Assembly (NCBI RefSeq): GCF_900765565.1 | Contig: NZ_CAAFRZ010000102.1 | Location: forward strand, 1 to 36,089 | Direction: 5' to 3' | DNA length: 36,089 bases | Source: an uncultured Dialister sp. | Lineage (GTDB): Bacteria > Bacillota > Negativicutes > Veillonellales > Dialisteraceae | Shown: positions 25,880 to 33,049 of the stretch, one piece after another | How positions within the stretch are numbered: position 1 is the stretch's first letter | How the letters are laid out: each line of letters starts with the position of its first letter | The notes under the pieces: model-generated | The model's database searches: none | The model's input: the letters and a program-made list of their open reading frames with translations, nothing else | What the model was told of the DNA's origin: nothing | Translations under genes and position numbers: made by a program

Positions 25880-26527
25880 TCATTCTTCATAAACGGCATA
25901 CCGCTTTTCTACATATGCCAGAATCTTCGTCAGTATAGCCGTGCATACAAGGTAGAATACAGCGGCCACCAGGAATGGGGTGGTATCGAAATCCCGCTGC
26001 ACAAAGGCACGGGTAACGCGCATGAGATCATTCATGGCAAGGATGTACACCAGGGATGTATCCTTCAGGAGAGTAATGGTTTCATTACCCAGCGGCGGGA
26101 TAACCCTCTTTACTACCTGGGGAAGGATAATATGCCACATGGTCTGTCGATAGGAAAAGCCAAGGACCTTGGCCCCTTCATACTGTCCTTTGCTGATTGA
26201 CTGGATGCCGCCCCTGAAAATTTCTGCAAAATAGGCTGCGTAGTTAGCGACAAAGGCAATAATAGCTGCCGGGAAATCGCTGACCTGTACATGGAGCATA
26301 AGGGGCAGGCCATAGTAAATAAACATGATCTGCAGCATGAGCGGCGTTCCCCGCATGACATAGATATACATGGCCGCCAGTTTCCGGAAAATGGCCACAT
26401 GGGAAATACGGACCATGGCCAGCAGGATACCTATGGGCAGGGCCAGTACAAAGGTAAGAATAAAAATCTTTGCCGATACGCCGAGACCGGAAAACATATT
26501 CGGCAGAATGTGAAGAATGTAATCCAT
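25880..26527 (-). CDS. Polar amino acid ABC transporter permease
   Basis: A 215-residue HisM/GlnP-type permease with about five membrane segments. It carries the family segment RGTPLMLQIMFIYYGLP and the EAA-like coupling loop AAYFAEIFRGGIQSISKGQY followed by EGAKVLG. The start MDYILHILPNM has AAGGAG six bases upstream; a longer reading lacks one. The ATPase gene follows by 12 bases. A promoter lies at 26591-26619, so this pair can be transcribed apart from the binding-protein gene, from which it is separated by element C. Confidence 0.92.
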   Translation of the reverse strand: MDYILHILPNMFSGLGVSAKIFILTFVLALPIGILLAMVRISHVAIFRKLAAMYIYVMRGTPLMLQIMFIYYGLPLMLHVQVSDFPAAIIAFVANYAAYFAEIFRGGIQSISKGQYEGAKVLGFSYRQTMWHIILPQVVKRVIPPLGNETITLLKDTSLVYILAMNDLMRVTRAFVQRDFDTTPFLVAAVFYLVCTAILTKILAYVEKRYAVYEE

Positions 26528-26590
26528 CAGTGACTCCTTACAAAAATCCTGAAAGCACGAAAAGGGCACTTTCTTTATACACGTATGAAT

Positions 26591-26619
26591 ATCATACACT
26601 GACTTCAATCATTTAACAA
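26591..26619 (-). promoter_or_regulatory. Promoter for the permease-ATPase pair
   Basis: On the minus strand, TTGTTA (26619-26614) and TATGAT (26596-26591) are 17 bases apart, about 65 bases before the permease ATG and downstream of element C. Confidence 0.65.
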
Positions 26620-26654
26620 GATAGAGAAACAGAATTTTTGGAACTCACACAAGC

Positions 26655-26913
26655 CAATTTCAGTTTGTCGAGCTGTTAGAGTGAGCGGTTTGGCATGCTG
26701 TTGGACAGAGTCACTGGCACGGGGCTGCTAGCTTTTAGCTTCTAGCTTCTAGGAAAGCTGGCCAGCCTGCGGCGCTTACCATCCGGTATTTTCGCAAGTC
26801 ATTCGTGCCGTAGGCTGTAGAGCTTTCCTAGAAGCTAGCCGCTAGTAGCTAGAAGCCCCCGCGCGAATGACTCTATCCATTAGCCCCCTCAACAGCTCGT
26901 CAAACCGCAATTG
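26655..26913. repeat. Palindromic intergenic element, copy C (MITE-like, reversed)
   Basis: About 259 bases. The left tip CAATTTCAGTTTGTCGAGCT and the right tip AGCTCGTCAAACCGCAATTG are near-perfect inverted repeats. The left arm (GCGGTTTGGCATGCTGTTGG and onward) matches the reverse complement of the right arm of copy B, so this copy is inverted relative to A and B. It lies between the binding-protein gene's terminator and the permease promoter of one ABC system. Confidence 0.85.
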
Positions 26914-26924
26914 TCCATTCAATC

Positions 26925-26961
26925 GAAAATCACCGGAGCGTAGCCTGCCCCGGTGATTTTC
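26925..26961 (-). terminator. Intrinsic terminator after the binding-protein gene
   Basis: GAAAATCACCGG (26925-26936) pairs perfectly with CCGGTGATTTTC (26950-26961). Followed by an A/T tract on the minus strand, it ends the binding-protein transcript before element C. Confidence 0.85.
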
Positions 26962-27002
26962 TGATTCCCGCTCAAAGGGGCAGGAATGGATGATTCCGTT
27001 TC

Positions 27003-27824
27003 TCAGTTCTTAAGAACAACGTCCTTGCCAAACCATTTTTCAGAAATCTTTGCCGCTTCCCCACTGGCGATGACTTTATCAATGCCCTGGTTCAGGAGAT
27101 CCACCAGTGCCTGGTTGTCCTTCTTAATGCCGATGGCAAATGTATCCTTCGATACCTGGTCCGGCAATTCACGGAACTGATCCGGTTTCTTTGTCATGTA
27201 GTATTCATTCAGCACCGTATCTGCCAGTACCGCATCGCAGCGGCCGGATTCCAGATCCATATATGCAGCCGTAAGATCCGGGTAAGCTTTAACTTCTGCG
27301 AAAGAGGCCTTCAGCTGGGGATCCCTGTTCAGTGCAGTTTCCGCTGTGGAAGCTTCCTGAATGGTGATTTTCTTTCCCTTCAGGTCTGCCATGGACTGGT
27401 AAGGAGAATCTTTCAGCACCACAAATTCCTGGATATTATCCATGTAGGGCTTTGTGAAAGCCAGTTTCTTCTGCCGTTCCGGAGTCATGGTGAAGCCATT
27501 CCAGATGCAGTCGATACGGCCGGAATTCAGTTCCGTTTCCTTGGAAGCCCAGTCAATCGGTTTGAATTCAATTTCTACGCCGATTTCTTTAGAAATGGCC
27601 TTGGCCATATCGATATCAAAACCCACAATGTTGCCATTATCATCACGGAAGCCCATGGGCGCAAAGGTATCATCCATACCGGCAATAATCTTGGTAGGCT
27701 TGGCACCGGCAGCAGCAGATTTTGCCGTGCTGGCAGCTTTCTGATTCCCACCGCCGCATCCGGCAATCAGACCAACCGCACCCAGTGCCAGAACTCCTGC
27801 AATAACCATTTTCTTCAGATTCAT
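27003..27824 (-). CDS. Amino acid ABC transporter substrate-binding lipoprotein (family 3)
   Basis: A 273-residue binding protein. Its lipoprotein signal ends GLIAGC, with the lipid-bearing Cys at 23. A short Gly/Ala-rich spacer follows, then the family 3 fold: IIAGMDDTFAPMGFRDDNGN, VGFDIDMAKAISKEIGVEIE and WNGFTMTPERQKKLAFTKPY. It captures a polar amino acid outside the inner membrane for the permease and ATPase encoded just downstream. GAGGGG precedes the ATG. It has its own strong promoter and terminator, so the binding protein can be made in excess over the membrane parts. Confidence 0.94.
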   Translation of the reverse strand: MNLKKMVIAGVLALGAVGLIAGCGGGNQKAASTAKSAAAGAKPTKIIAGMDDTFAPMGFRDDNGNIVGFDIDMAKAISKEIGVEIEFKPIDWASKETELNSGRIDCIWNGFTMTPERQKKLAFTKPYMDNIQEFVVLKDSPYQSMADLKGKKITIQEASTAETALNRDPQLKASFAEVKAYPDLTAAYMDLESGRCDAVLADTVLNEYYMTKKPDQFRELPDQVSKDTFAIGIKKDNQALVDLLNQGIDKVIASGEAAKISEKWFGKDVVLKN

Positions 27825-27878
27825 AATCTTTACCCCTCTCTTTATTACTTTATTTCGTTAAAGAATTGCTATGACAAT

Positions 27879-27907
27879 ATATTACTCAATTTTTCTTCCG
27901 TTGTCAA
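27879..27907 (-). promoter_or_regulatory. Strong promoter for the binding-protein gene
   Basis: On the minus strand, a perfect TTGACA (27907-27902) and TAATAT (27884-27879) are 17 bases apart. Confidence 0.8.
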
Positions 27908-28009
27908 GAGGGGAAGGCTATAAAATCCCCGCCAGAAAGTTCTTTCATTCTGCCTCATATTACGGATATTTTACATTGAGAGTACTCTATTTCCTACTTT
28001 TCCCTGTGA

Positions 28010-28015
28010 TATAAT
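28010..28015 (+). promoter_or_regulatory. Probable -10 box for the DUF4931-type operon
   Basis: TATAAT lies 26 bases before the ATG at 28041, preceded by TGTGA. No good -35 is seen at the usual distance. Confidence 0.5.
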
Positions 28016-28040
28016 AAGGAAGAAAGCTGAGGATAAAATT

Positions 28041-28817
28041 ATGAATACACCAATCACATTCAACCTATCCATCGGAAGCAGGAAACCCCATTCCGGGACC
28101 CAGAAGGTATGTCCCTTCTGCCATCCGGAGAAATTGACAGGCATACTGGAACAAAAAGGGGATATTATCTGGCTCATGAATAAATTCCCCGTTTTTGAGA
28201 AGACCTGGCCCACGGTCATTATTGAAACCGCTGACCACAATGCGGAACTCACCACCTATGAGCCCCAGAAGCTGCATGATGTCATTTCTTTTGGCCTTTC
28301 TCACTGGCTGGAGCTGGAAAAGGACCCCCGCTTCAAATCGGTCATTTATTTCAAGAATTACGGTCCCGGGTCCGGTGGTTCCCAGCGGCACCCCCACTCC
28401 CAGATCATCGGATTGGAAGATTACGATTACCGGGATAACCTGCTGGGTGAAAACTTCTTTGGCCCCGTGGTCCATGAAGATGAGGACTGCTATGCCACCA
28501 TTTCTGATTATCCCTTAAGCTGCATGGGGGAACTGAATGTAACCCTGAAAAAGGATGCTTCTCCGGAAAAATTCGCAGATACCATCCAGAAGCTGGCCCG
28601 GTTCGTACTGAATGATTTTCCCCTGCCCTGTACCAGCTATAATATTTTCTTTTATCATGTTAAACATCATATCAATGCCAAGATATTCCCCCGTTATTCG
28701 GCAAGTCCCCTGTACATGGGATACCGCATTACCCACGTCATGGACAGGGCCAGCCAGAAGCGGATGATGGATATGCTGGCATCGGATAAATATTTTGGAG
28801 AACCCGCAATTCGATGA
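28041..28817 (+). CDS. DUF4931-type protein of the GalT/HIT superfamily
   Basis: A 258-residue protein related to galactose-1-phosphate uridylyltransferases. A CPFC pair (Cys24 and Cys27) could bind zinc, as in GalT. SGGSQRHPHSQIIGLE near residues 111-125 contains the HPHxQ nucleotidyl-transfer motif; His119 is the likely nucleophile. Further His residues lie in YHVKHHINAKIFPRY. No sugar genes are nearby, so substrate and reaction are unknown; a nucleotidyl transfer or hydrolysis is inference from the fold. The next gene, a phosphoesterase, overlaps the stop by four bases. Confidence 0.75.
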   Translation: MNTPITFNLSIGSRKPHSGTQKVCPFCHPEKLTGILEQKGDIIWLMNKFPVFEKTWPTVIIETADHNAELTTYEPQKLHDVISFGLSHWLELEKDPRFKSVIYFKNYGPGSGGSQRHPHSQIIGLEDYDYRDNLLGENFFGPVVHEDEDCYATISDYPLSCMGELNVTLKKDASPEKFADTIQKLARFVLNDFPLPCTSYNIFFYHVKHHINAKIFPRYSASPLYMGYRITHVMDRASQKRMMDMLASDKYFGEPAIR

Positions 28818-29527
28818 AATTATACGCATTCAGCGATTTTCACCTGTCCGGAGATCCCCCCACGAAACCCATGGATATTTTTGGGGATCACTGGAAAAAT
28901 CATAGAGAAAAAATTATTAACGCCTGGCTCGATACGATTCATGAAGACGATGTGGTCATCATAGCCGGTGACCTGTCCTGGGCCATGAATATGAGCGATG
29001 CCATTTCTGACCTGAAGATGCTGGGAACCCTGCCGGGCCGCAAAATCGTGGGCCGCGGAAACCATGACTACTGGTGGGATACGGTGACGAAAATGACCCG
29101 TATGACCGACGGAGCCTTCGAGTTCCTTTTCAATTCCGCCATCAATGTGGGCGGCGTAGCCCTGGCGGGAACAAGAGGTTGGATTTCTGAGACTTCCCCG
29201 AAGCTCACAGAGGCAGACAAACCGATTATCGCCCGGGAAGAAGGCCGATTGGAGCGTTCCTTGAAACTGGCTGAGAAAATGGGTGCTCCCCGTATTATGG
29301 CCGTCCTTCATTATCCTCCCTTTGATGAAATGAAAAGGCCAAACCATATGCTGGAAATCATGAAAGCCCATCACGTGACGGACTGCATTTATGGCCACAT
29401 CCATGGAGCCCCCAATTTCGTCAATCTGCCGGAAGAACTGGACGGTATCCGTCTCCATCTGACCTCCGCCGATTATCTGGATTTCAAGCCCCATTTCATT
29501 TGTGACCTGGAGGATCCCCATGCATAA
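28814..29527 (+). CDS. Metallophosphoesterase (calcineurin-like)
   Basis: A 237-residue dinuclear-metal phosphoesterase with all five family motifs in order: SDFHL (Asp8 and His10), GDLSW (about residue 55), GRGNHDYWW (about 80), VLHYPPF (about 170) and YGHIHGAPN (about 195). Its start overlaps the previous stop (ATGA), and the next gene starts inside its end, so the three genes are translationally coupled. A phosphodiester or phosphomonoester substrate is expected. Pairing with a GalT/HIT-like gene suggests nucleotide-linked chemistry, which is inference. Confidence 0.88.
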   Translation: MKLYAFSDFHLSGDPPTKPMDIFGDHWKNHREKIINAWLDTIHEDDVVIIAGDLSWAMNMSDAISDLKMLGTLPGRKIVGRGNHDYWWDTVTKMTRMTDGAFEFLFNSAINVGGVALAGTRGWISETSPKLTEADKPIIAREEGRLERSLKLAEKMGAPRIMAVLHYPPFDEMKRPNHMLEIMKAHHVTDCIYGHIHGAPNFVNLPEELDGIRLHLTSADYLDFKPHFICDLEDPHA

Positions 29528-29753
29528 ACTGGTAGAGAGTCGGCTTTTGGCCGGCTTCATTTATGGTGATAACCGGACAAAGGAATATGTATACCTGCCG
29601 GGCAGCGAACTGGGGTCCTCTTCCCCCGTACTTGTCTATGAGCATAATGGGAGCCGGGAAGACATTCCCATGGAAAAAGCGCTGGAAATCATAGAAAAAC
29701 GAAGCCTTCGGCAGACCACACATCCCCTGTTTGGAAGAAATACACTGCAATAA
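29520..29753 (+). CDS. Small protein of unknown function (77 residues)
   Basis: I do not recognise this family. The protein is soluble-looking and mixed in charge, with no signal peptide, membrane segment or metal motif. It starts MHKLVESRLLAGFIYGDN and ends in a Lys/Arg-rich helix. The ATG has GGAGG six bases upstream, inside the end of the phosphoesterase gene (eight-base overlap). A terminator lies directly after the stop. The clean ribosome site, coupling and terminator argue that it is real. Confidence 0.7.
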   Translation: MHKLVESRLLAGFIYGDNRTKEYVYLPGSELGSSSPVLVYEHNGSREDIPMEKALEIIEKRSLRQTTHPLFGRNTLQ

Positions 29754-29789
29754 AAAATTCCTGTTTCCACAATTGGAAACAGGAATTTT
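29754..29789. terminator. Bidirectional intrinsic terminator
   Basis: AAAATTCCTGTTTCC (29754-29768) pairs perfectly with GGAAACAGGAATTTT (29775-29789). It ends the three-gene plus-strand operon and the convergent rluA-pgeF-SDR operon. Confidence 0.95.
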
Positions 29790-29795
29790 CTTATT

Positions 29796-30551
29796 TCATG
29801 CATGGAATATCTTTTTCATGAACAGGAGGAAAGAGAGCGGGAGGAAACGGCCTCCCAGAAAGGTCAATTTTCCCATAACCCCGGGAATGGAAAGGCTCCT
29901 GCCTCGGCAGCAGTCCCGAAGCGCTGCTTTCGCAGTCCCGGCGGCCGTAAGGAACCCCGCCGGATGATTTTCTACACCTGCCTTTTCCATGAATTCCGTG
30001 TCCCCTATCCAGTAAGGACAGAGGGCTGTTACGGTGATATGTCTTTCGGTTAATTCTTTTCCCAAAGACCAGCTGAAAGAAAGGAGAAAGCTTTTGGAAG
30101 CGCTGTAAATAGAAAGCCCCGGAAGCGGTACAAAAGCAGCCGCAGAAGAAACATTCAGGATGTGGGACCCGCTATCCATAAAGGGCAGGCAATGCTTGGC
30201 CATTTTCACGGGGGCCTCCATATCAAGCCGCATCATATCTACGACATCTTTTTCCGATTCATTTTCAAAGGAAATATGTTTTCCCCGGCCCGCATTATTC
30301 ACCAGAAAAGCAATAACCGGTCTCTCCTGCTGAAGCGCCCTGTCCAGCTTCTCAAAAGTATCCTCCTCGAGCAGGTCCCCGGAAAGAATACGAATAACTT
30401 TGGGAATACGCTCTGCCAGGGTTTCCAGATTTTTTCTCCTCCTGGCAAGTATCCATATTTCATCTATATTACGTTGAAGAGAGAGTTCTTTCACGAATTC
30501 CATACCCAATCCTGAAGAGGCGCCGGTAACAATGGCAATGGATTTTTTCAT
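29796..30551 (-). CDS. Short-chain dehydrogenase/reductase
   Basis: A 251-residue classical SDR. The NAD(P)-binding motif is VTGASSGLG near residues 9-17, NNAG follows at about residue 88, Ser sits in VSSAAAF (about 137), and the catalytic Tyr-Lys is in YSASK (about 151-155). The C-terminus is hydrophobic and basic (LLFMKKIF), which could dock on the membrane. Its start overlaps the pgeF stop (ATGA), so it is translationally coupled. It is the last gene of the rluA-pgeF-SDR operon. The substrate is unknown. Confidence 0.88.
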   Translation of the reverse strand: MKKSIAIVTGASSGLGMEFVKELSLQRNIDEIWILARRRKNLETLAERIPKVIRILSGDLLEEDTFEKLDRALQQERPVIAFLVNNAGRGKHISFENESEKDVVDMMRLDMEAPVKMAKHCLPFMDSGSHILNVSSAAAFVPLPGLSIYSASKSFLLSFSWSLGKELTERHITVTALCPYWIGDTEFMEKAGVENHPAGFLTAAGTAKAALRDCCRGRSLSIPGVMGKLTFLGGRFLPLSFLLFMKKIFHA

Positions 30552-31360
30552 GGTTCCATCATAAGCACAGCCATGTGTCGCCCGGTCTGTCCTTTCTCCC
30601 TGCGGTAGGAATAAAAAAGATCATTCCTTTCCCATGTATCTATATGGCAGTCTTCGATATGTTCTTCCATGAGCCCTGCTTTCTTCATAAGGACGTAGTT
30701 GGCGTCAGCCAGCGCAAAAAGGTATTTTCCATTTTGCTTTTGCCTATAAAGCCTGGAAAATTCCTCTTCCTTAAAAAGCAGCCTCATGGCATCAATGACC
30801 TCTTCTCCTACCTCAAAGTTTGACAGGCCGATAGCCGGTCCGATGGCTCCCAGTATATCTTCCCGGTGGCAGCCAAAGGATTGAACCATGAAATCCACCG
30901 TTTTTCCCACAATATTTCCGGCAGTTCCCCGCCATCCACCATGGGAAAGGGCGGCCACCTTTTTCAGCGGGTCATAGAAAAAGAGGGGCGTACAGTCCGC
31001 ATAATTCATGGTAAGCGGCACTCCAAAGTCTCCCGTAACCAGACCATCGGTATCTGGAATGGCTGTATCCAACGACAATGCCCCGCGGCCGCAGTCCTTT
31101 TCTGATACTTTTTCCAGATGGGTACCATGTACCTGGCAGCAATTGATCAGCCGTTCCGCCTCTATTCCAAGGGCATGGAAATAACGTCTCCTGTTTTCAA
31201 GCACATCTTCCACGCAGTCTCCCACATGAAGCCCCATATTCAGACTCGTAAAAGGGTACCGGCTTACACCGCCGGTCCTGCAGGAAACAGCTGCTTTTAA
31301 TGGAAATCCACTAAAGATAGAAAATGTAAGAAAAGCAATACCCTCCTTCGTTTCAATCAT
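30548..31360 (-). CDS. pgeF: PgeF/YfiH-type multicopper-like purine nucleoside/peptidoglycan-editing protein
   Basis: A 270-residue protein of the YfiH/LACC1 family, earlier called laccase-like polyphenol oxidases. The metal-binding triad is visible: His in CCQVHGTHLEKV (about residue 80), Cys in NYADCTPLFFYDP (about 120) and His in LSHGGWRGTAGNI (about 138). Family members have been assigned purine nucleoside phosphorylase/adenosine deaminase activity or correction of misincorporated residues in peptidoglycan precursors. The ATG has GGAGG nine bases upstream and overlaps the rluA end by eight bases. Being next to an RluA-type gene is usual for this family. Confidence 0.9.
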   Translation of the reverse strand: MIETKEGIAFLTFSIFSGFPLKAAVSCRTGGVSRYPFTSLNMGLHVGDCVEDVLENRRRYFHALGIEAERLINCCQVHGTHLEKVSEKDCGRGALSLDTAIPDTDGLVTGDFGVPLTMNYADCTPLFFYDPLKKVAALSHGGWRGTAGNIVGKTVDFMVQSFGCHREDILGAIGPAIGLSNFEVGEEVIDAMRLLFKEEEFSRLYRQKQNGKYLFALADANYVLMKKAGLMEEHIEDCHIDTWERNDLFYSYRREKGQTGRHMAVLMMEP

Positions 31361-32267
31361 TTTCTGTATCCTCCTTGATCATATCCAACGAACCCCAGAA
31401 CCTGCGGACCAGGGTTTCCATATCTTTCGGCATGGGCGCTGTAAAATGCATGGCCTTTCCAGTAAGGGGATGGGTAAAAGAAAGAGAAAAGGCATGGAGA
31501 GCCTGCCTGCCGATTTCTGACAGAGATCCCCCATATAGATCATCCCCCAGGAGAGGATGGCCCAAATAAGAGAAATGGACACGAATCTGATGAGTCCTGC
31601 CGGAGAGTAAATGAATCCGCAGTAGACTTACTTGGGGAGTAGAGGCCAATACACGGTACTCTGTCCCCGCCCATTTCCCATCTTCCCGGACCATCCACTC
31701 CACGATGCTCCCCGGTTTCCGTCCTATGGGAAGCTCAATGGTCCCCTTAGACGGTTCCACCACCCCTTCCACAAGAGCCAGGTACTCCCGATATATGGAA
31801 TCATGGCTTTTAGAAAGGCCATACTGCCCAATGGCCGATTTCGCTACCACCACCAGGCCTGTAGTATTTCGATCCAGCCGATACACCGGGTGGATGCCTG
31901 CTTCTTCGCCAGTACGTTGAAAGTATCCGGCCACCGCATTCACAAGAGTATCATGGGCCTCCCGGGACGTGGGATGAATAATCATGCCCGGTCCCTTATT
32001 CACCACCAGAATGTCCGGGTCCTCATAAACGATGGAAAGGGGAATATCGGAAGGCACGATATCGTTGTCTTCGGACCACCGGAAAAGAATCTCATCCCCC
32101 TCATGGAGTACCAGGCGGGCATTATGGACAATTTCCCCATTGACCAGGGTCTCTCCGGTCCATTTGATCTTCTTCCAGAGCGAAGAAGACAGCTCCCTTC
32201 GTCCCTTCACAAATCCCTTGAGCTGCTGCCCCTCATGGGGCGCAGTCACGGTATACCGTAATTCCAT
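31353..32267 (-). CDS. RluA-family RNA pseudouridine synthase
   Basis: A 304-residue pseudouridine synthase. The N-terminal 80 residues look like an S4-type RNA-binding module (SLWKKIKWTGETLVNGEIV). The catalytic domain has the Asp-bearing motif HPVYRLDRNTTGLVVVAKS near residue 140. Later family segments are SGRTHQIRVHFSYLGHPLLG and GRQALHAFSLSFTHP. The start MELRYTVTAPH has AAGGA upstream; a longer reading lacks one. It heads the operon with pgeF. Whether the target is 23S rRNA (RluD-like) or another RNA cannot be decided. Confidence 0.92.
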   Translation of the reverse strand: MELRYTVTAPHEGQQLKGFVKGRRELSSSLWKKIKWTGETLVNGEIVHNARLVLHEGDEILFRWSEDNDIVPSDIPLSIVYEDPDILVVNKGPGMIIHPTSREAHDTLVNAVAGYFQRTGEEAGIHPVYRLDRNTTGLVVVAKSAIGQYGLSKSHDSIYREYLALVEGVVEPSKGTIELPIGRKPGSIVEWMVREDGKWAGTEYRVLASTPQVSLLRIHLLSGRTHQIRVHFSYLGHPLLGDDLYGGSLSEIGRQALHAFSLSFTHPLTGKAMHFTAPMPKDMETLVRRFWGSLDMIKEDTEND

Positions 32268-32314
32268 AGGTATCCTTTCTTCCGAAAGCACAATAAACGG
32301 AAAACTACACATCC

Positions 32315-32343
32315 ATTGTACCATCAATGGCACCGGGACTAAA
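32315..32343 (-). promoter_or_regulatory. Probable promoter for the rluA operon
   Basis: On the minus strand, TTTAGT (32343-32338) and TACAAT (32320-32315) are 17 bases apart, about 50 bases before the start codon. Confidence 0.5.
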
Positions 32344-32419
32344 AGAGAGTCATCGGTTCTGATGATAGCATCATCTTCCACACCAATCTCTTGAACAGGC
32401 CAAAAAACGGCTATCCGCT

Positions 32420-32955
32420 AACAGCTATCAGCTTACTGCTTACAGGGAAACTTCCGCTTCGCGGCAATCCATCCTGCGGCTTTGCCGCGCCCCTTCTCCA
32501 AGGGGCTGCATGGTTGCGATTAACTCACTTTAAGACAGATAAACACACGGTGTTTATCTGCGGCGAAACCACTGATCTACCTCACGCCGCTGTGCATAAC
32601 ACCCACATGTCAGGCACAAAAGGAAGGCGCTTTGATATACAGAAAAAGTGTGCAGGTCCTACAGAGGACCTGCACGCCAGCCGCAAGTTAGCTCTTATAC
32701 TGCACACCAAAAAGCTTTCCCTTTGGCGGCTGGCCGATCAACTTACGCCCGACCCACCACCTTTATTTCCATCCACCCTATCAGGCACCCCACCCCCGAG
32801 GGGAAAGGGACTCACTGGTTCCCAGTCGCCTATGGCTCCCTGCAAAATCAGTTTACTGCGTACCGCTGATACAGTCCTCCCCTCTCTAAAGAGGAGAAGT
32901 TTTCTATATAAATCAGCGGCACTTCCCATTTATGCACCGCCTCCACCATCCCAAG
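32420..32955. repeat. Hairpin-rich intergenic repeat, copy D
   Basis: About 535 bases with no credible gene. At least three stretches match copy E (35530-35930) in the same order and direction: near 32422 (CAGCTATCAGCTTACTGCTT), 32560-32588 (GCGGCGAAACC and onward) and 32911-32951 (AATCAGCGGCACTTCCCATT and onward). Between them lie several strong hairpins. These are CAGATAAACAC with GTGTTTATCTG (32536-32560), GTGCAGGTCCT with AGGACCTGCAC (32650-32675), and GCCAGCCGC (32676-32684) with GCGGCTGGC (32726-32734). A 195-codon open frame over it is proline-rich, compositionally odd and has no ribosome site. Confidence 0.65.
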
Positions 32956-32957
32956 CC

Positions 32958-32986
32958 TTGACGCCATTCAATATTTAAATTATAAT
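32958..32986 (+). promoter_or_regulatory. Promoter for the TonB-dependent receptor gene
   Basis: TTGACG (32958-32963) and a perfect TATAAT (32981-32986) are 17 bases apart. The start would be near 32993, giving a leader of about 57 bases. The A/T-rich palindromic surroundings could hold a metal-regulator site, which cannot be assigned. Confidence 0.8.
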
Positions 32987-32998
32987 TAAAATAATTCT

Positions 32999-33029
32999 AC
33001 TGAATTTTAAAATTCAGTGTTTTTTTTTT
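32999..33029 (+). promoter_or_regulatory. Perfect 20-bp palindrome plus T10 in the TonB receptor leader
   Basis: ACTGAATTTTAAAATTCAGT (32999-33018) is fully self-complementary and is followed by G and ten T (33020-33029). It falls between the promoter and the ribosome site. It may be an operator for a dimeric repressor just downstream of the start, or an attenuating terminator. With no loop the hairpin must open at its centre, which makes it a weaker terminator. Confidence 0.6.
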
Positions 33030-33049
33030 AGAGGAGAGTAGGGATTGTA

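Noticed and set aside
9465..26913. CRISPR array or insertion sequence as an explanation of the repeated intergenic DNA
   Set aside because: The copies are far apart with no regular repeat-spacer pattern, no cas genes and no transposase frame.
32391..32978. A 195-codon plus-strand open frame over repeat D
   Set aside because: Proline- and serine-rich with odd composition, no ribosome site, and it lies on repeat-derived hairpin sequence shared with copy E.
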